Assembly: GCF_905220705.1 (NCBI RefSeq)
Contig: NZ_CAJNAT010000001.1
Coordinates: 620,001 to 684,000 of the forward strand
Origin: Paraburkholderia domus
Lineage (GTDB): Bacteria; Pseudomonadota; Gammaproteobacteria; Burkholderiales; Burkholderiaceae
Direction: 5' to 3'
Length of the DNA stretch: 64,000 bases
The translations under genes were made by a program, and so were the position numbers. The notes beneath the pieces were generated by a model. It was not told where the DNA came from, ran no database searches, and was given only the letters and a program-made list of their open reading frames with translations. Numbering within the stretch: position 1 is the first letter of the stretch; every line of letters begins with the position of its first letter. Below are positions 62,953 through 64,000 of the stretch, one piece after another.

Positions 62953-63159
62953 TCAGTAGCGATGCGGCGGGGGCGGCCGACGATGTGGAGGCGGCCGATG
63001 ATGATGGTGCCTGAGCGGCGGTAGCAGTCTGCACCTGCGAACAAGATGTCCATGTAGCCAGACACGCTGACATTCCATGCGCGGACGCGCATTGGCTTCA
63101 GTCGGCAGAGCAAAAACCGTGGTTGTGACCAACAAAGTGGCCGGTATGCCTTTGTACAT
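62953..63159 (-). CDS. Small exported His/Pro-rich protein
   Basis: A 68-residue product preceded by GGGAGA four to five bases before the ATG. A signal peptide over about residues 1-24 ('GIPATLLVTTTVFALPTEANA') is followed by a short mature chain with two Cys and a His/Pro/Arg-rich tail ('HHHHRPPPHRRPPPPHRY'). A periplasmic metal-binding or structural role is possible. It belongs to a recurrent type of tiny Burkholderia exported proteins; no name is given. Confidence 0.6.
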   Translation of the reverse strand: MYKGIPATLLVTTTVFALPTEANARPRMECQRVWLHGHLVRRCRLLPPLRHHHHRPPPHRRPPPPHRY

Positions 63160-64000
63160 AAATCTCCCATGTTGCAGTCGACAGTCGCGCCGACATTGAC
63201 CGGGCGGCTGTTCTGTGCACCTACGCAGACTGACAGCCGATGCAAACAGTTCCCGTGCGTGCAACTAGGGGCCTTCTCTCTTGCGAAGGTCCCCAGCCGC
63301 GTGGCAGTTACATCCACACCTCGATGCTAGGCTGCTCGAACTCCGCGCGAATCAGTCTCTGTCGTGTGCTCGACCGTGGTGTGCTTGCTCAATAGCTTGC
63401 CGCGGCGATTGGCGTCCCATCAAACGCCCGCCGCAAGTGCATGCCATACAAATCCAGTCGTTTCAGTGATTTACCCGGCTTGCTGGTGAGTTGTCCACAG
63501 CCTTGCAAACAGATTGTGTGGACAACTCGACGACCCCGTGCGCGGGATGGCACTGCACTTGCCGGCGAACTGATGCTCTGAGACCGCTTTCTCGAGGCGA
63601 TGCTTTGGCGAAACCGCCAGGCGCGCGTTCTCGCCTCGTGCCGACACAGCATGGGTCGCGTTACCTTGAGTTCAAGGCTTCACTGCTTTCGCGACGCTGC
63701 TCACTGCCAGTGTGCCGATGGGGCAGACGATGGGCTGGAGCAGGACAGCCACCAACGCGGCGCTGTCCGTCGGGCTGCTTGTTTCCGGGTTTGCCGCCTA
63801 ACCGACAACAACGCCGCTCGAGCGGCAGGCGTACACCTGGGGATGGGTCGAGCTGCGCGTACCAACAGGTTTGGTGGTTTGATGGCGAACCGTTGACTCG
63901 CAACAATTTCGCCGTGCAAGGAAACGACCCGGATTGTTTCCGGATTTACCGCGTACGCGTGGGTAGCCGCGCTTTGGCAACGGGCCGACATTTCTTCCAC
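63160..64000. other. Right-edge region, no firm gene
   Basis: No complete gene is supported. At the extreme right, a plus-strand frame from about 63850 to the edge reads 'QVWWFDGEPLTRNNFAVQGN' and looks protein-like, but so does the opposite strand, so I cannot assign a strand or start. A minus-strand frame ending 'LYGMHLRRAFDGTPIAAASY' near 63412 is equally uncertain. Degenerate coding remnants are likely. Confidence 0.3.
63488..63528. promoter_or_regulatory. Inverted repeat containing DnaA-box-like sites
   Basis: GAGTTGTCCACA (63488-63499) and TGTGGACAACTC (63517-63528) are a perfect 12-bp inverted repeat with a 17-base spacer. Each arm holds TTGTCCACA, one base from the DnaA box TTATCCACA. 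It could be a replication-initiator or recombinase site of the element, or a regulatory site. Confidence 0.5.

Noticed and set aside
63701..64000. 99-codon minus-strand frame at the right edge
   Set aside because: Both strands look equally coding at the edge; no start, ribosome site or family supports it.
1..64000. CRISPR arrays, rRNA genes, complete tRNAs, integrases or IS transposases
   Set aside because: None seen: no regularly spaced repeats, no rRNA landmarks, no full cloverleaf, and no recombinase or transposase motifs in any frame inspected.

Overview
The window reads as a chromosomal segment of a Burkholderiaceae bacterium, most likely Paraburkholderia. The reasons are the high G+C content, the housekeeping genes with strongly Burkholderia-like protein sequences (valS, alaS, glnS, galU, uvrD), the proteobacterial myo-inositol cluster, and the intergenic repeat families. 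This assignment is inferred from sequence style; no database was searched.

Layout. 0.4-14.3 kb: a chemotaxis receptor, a fosmidomycin-resistance-type MFS pump, propionyl-CoA synthetase (prpE), an overlapping uvrD-mtnN pair, valS, galU and tusA. 14.4-26.8 kb: a complete-looking myo-inositol uptake and catabolism locus. Two Gfo/Idh/MocA dehydrogenases and an RpiR-family regulator run leftward. A sugar ABC transporter (binding protein, permease, ATPase) and iolC-DUF2090, iolD, iolE and iolB run rightward. Palindromic operator candidates lie between the two units. 27.4-38.8 kb: a large internally duplicated lipoprotein, a four-gene branched-chain amino acid-type ABC transporter without a binding protein, a thioesterase, a NUDIX hydrolase, a threonine aldolase, and a divergent MFS/LysR pair. 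39.0-54.6 kb: alaS, a CoA transferase, a small serine hydrolase, gamma-glutamyltransferase, glnS, an orphan amino-acid-binding protein, a second NUDIX protein, small envelope proteins, a di-haem peroxidase-like lipoprotein, an AcpA/phospholipase-C-type phosphoesterase and a DUF427 protein.

From 54.68 kb to the right edge the character changes. A 3'-terminal tRNA fragment, which looks like an integration (att) scar, is followed by lower-G+C, sparsely packed genes. These are a complete retron (msr-msd RNA plus a reverse transcriptase fused to a TOPRIM domain), an XRE regulator with abutting operators, an XRE-HAD fusion, several accessory-genome hypotheticals, and at least two decayed genes. I read this as the left part of a genomic island whose right end lies beyond the window. 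The retron is the most interesting system here. Its RNA keeps the geometry of retron Ec67: a 12-bp a1/a2 repeat, a branch G directly after a1, a first msr hairpin and an msd of about 62 nt. The protein has all retron RT hallmarks and a toxin-like nuclease-fold C-terminus, so it is probably a self-contained anti-phage unit.

Two repeat systems punctuate the core. One is a roughly 600-750 bp intergenic element built from ~190-bp inverted arms around a variable centre (two complete copies and one partial). The other is a tandem pair of perfect-looking hairpins upstream of the CoA transferase.
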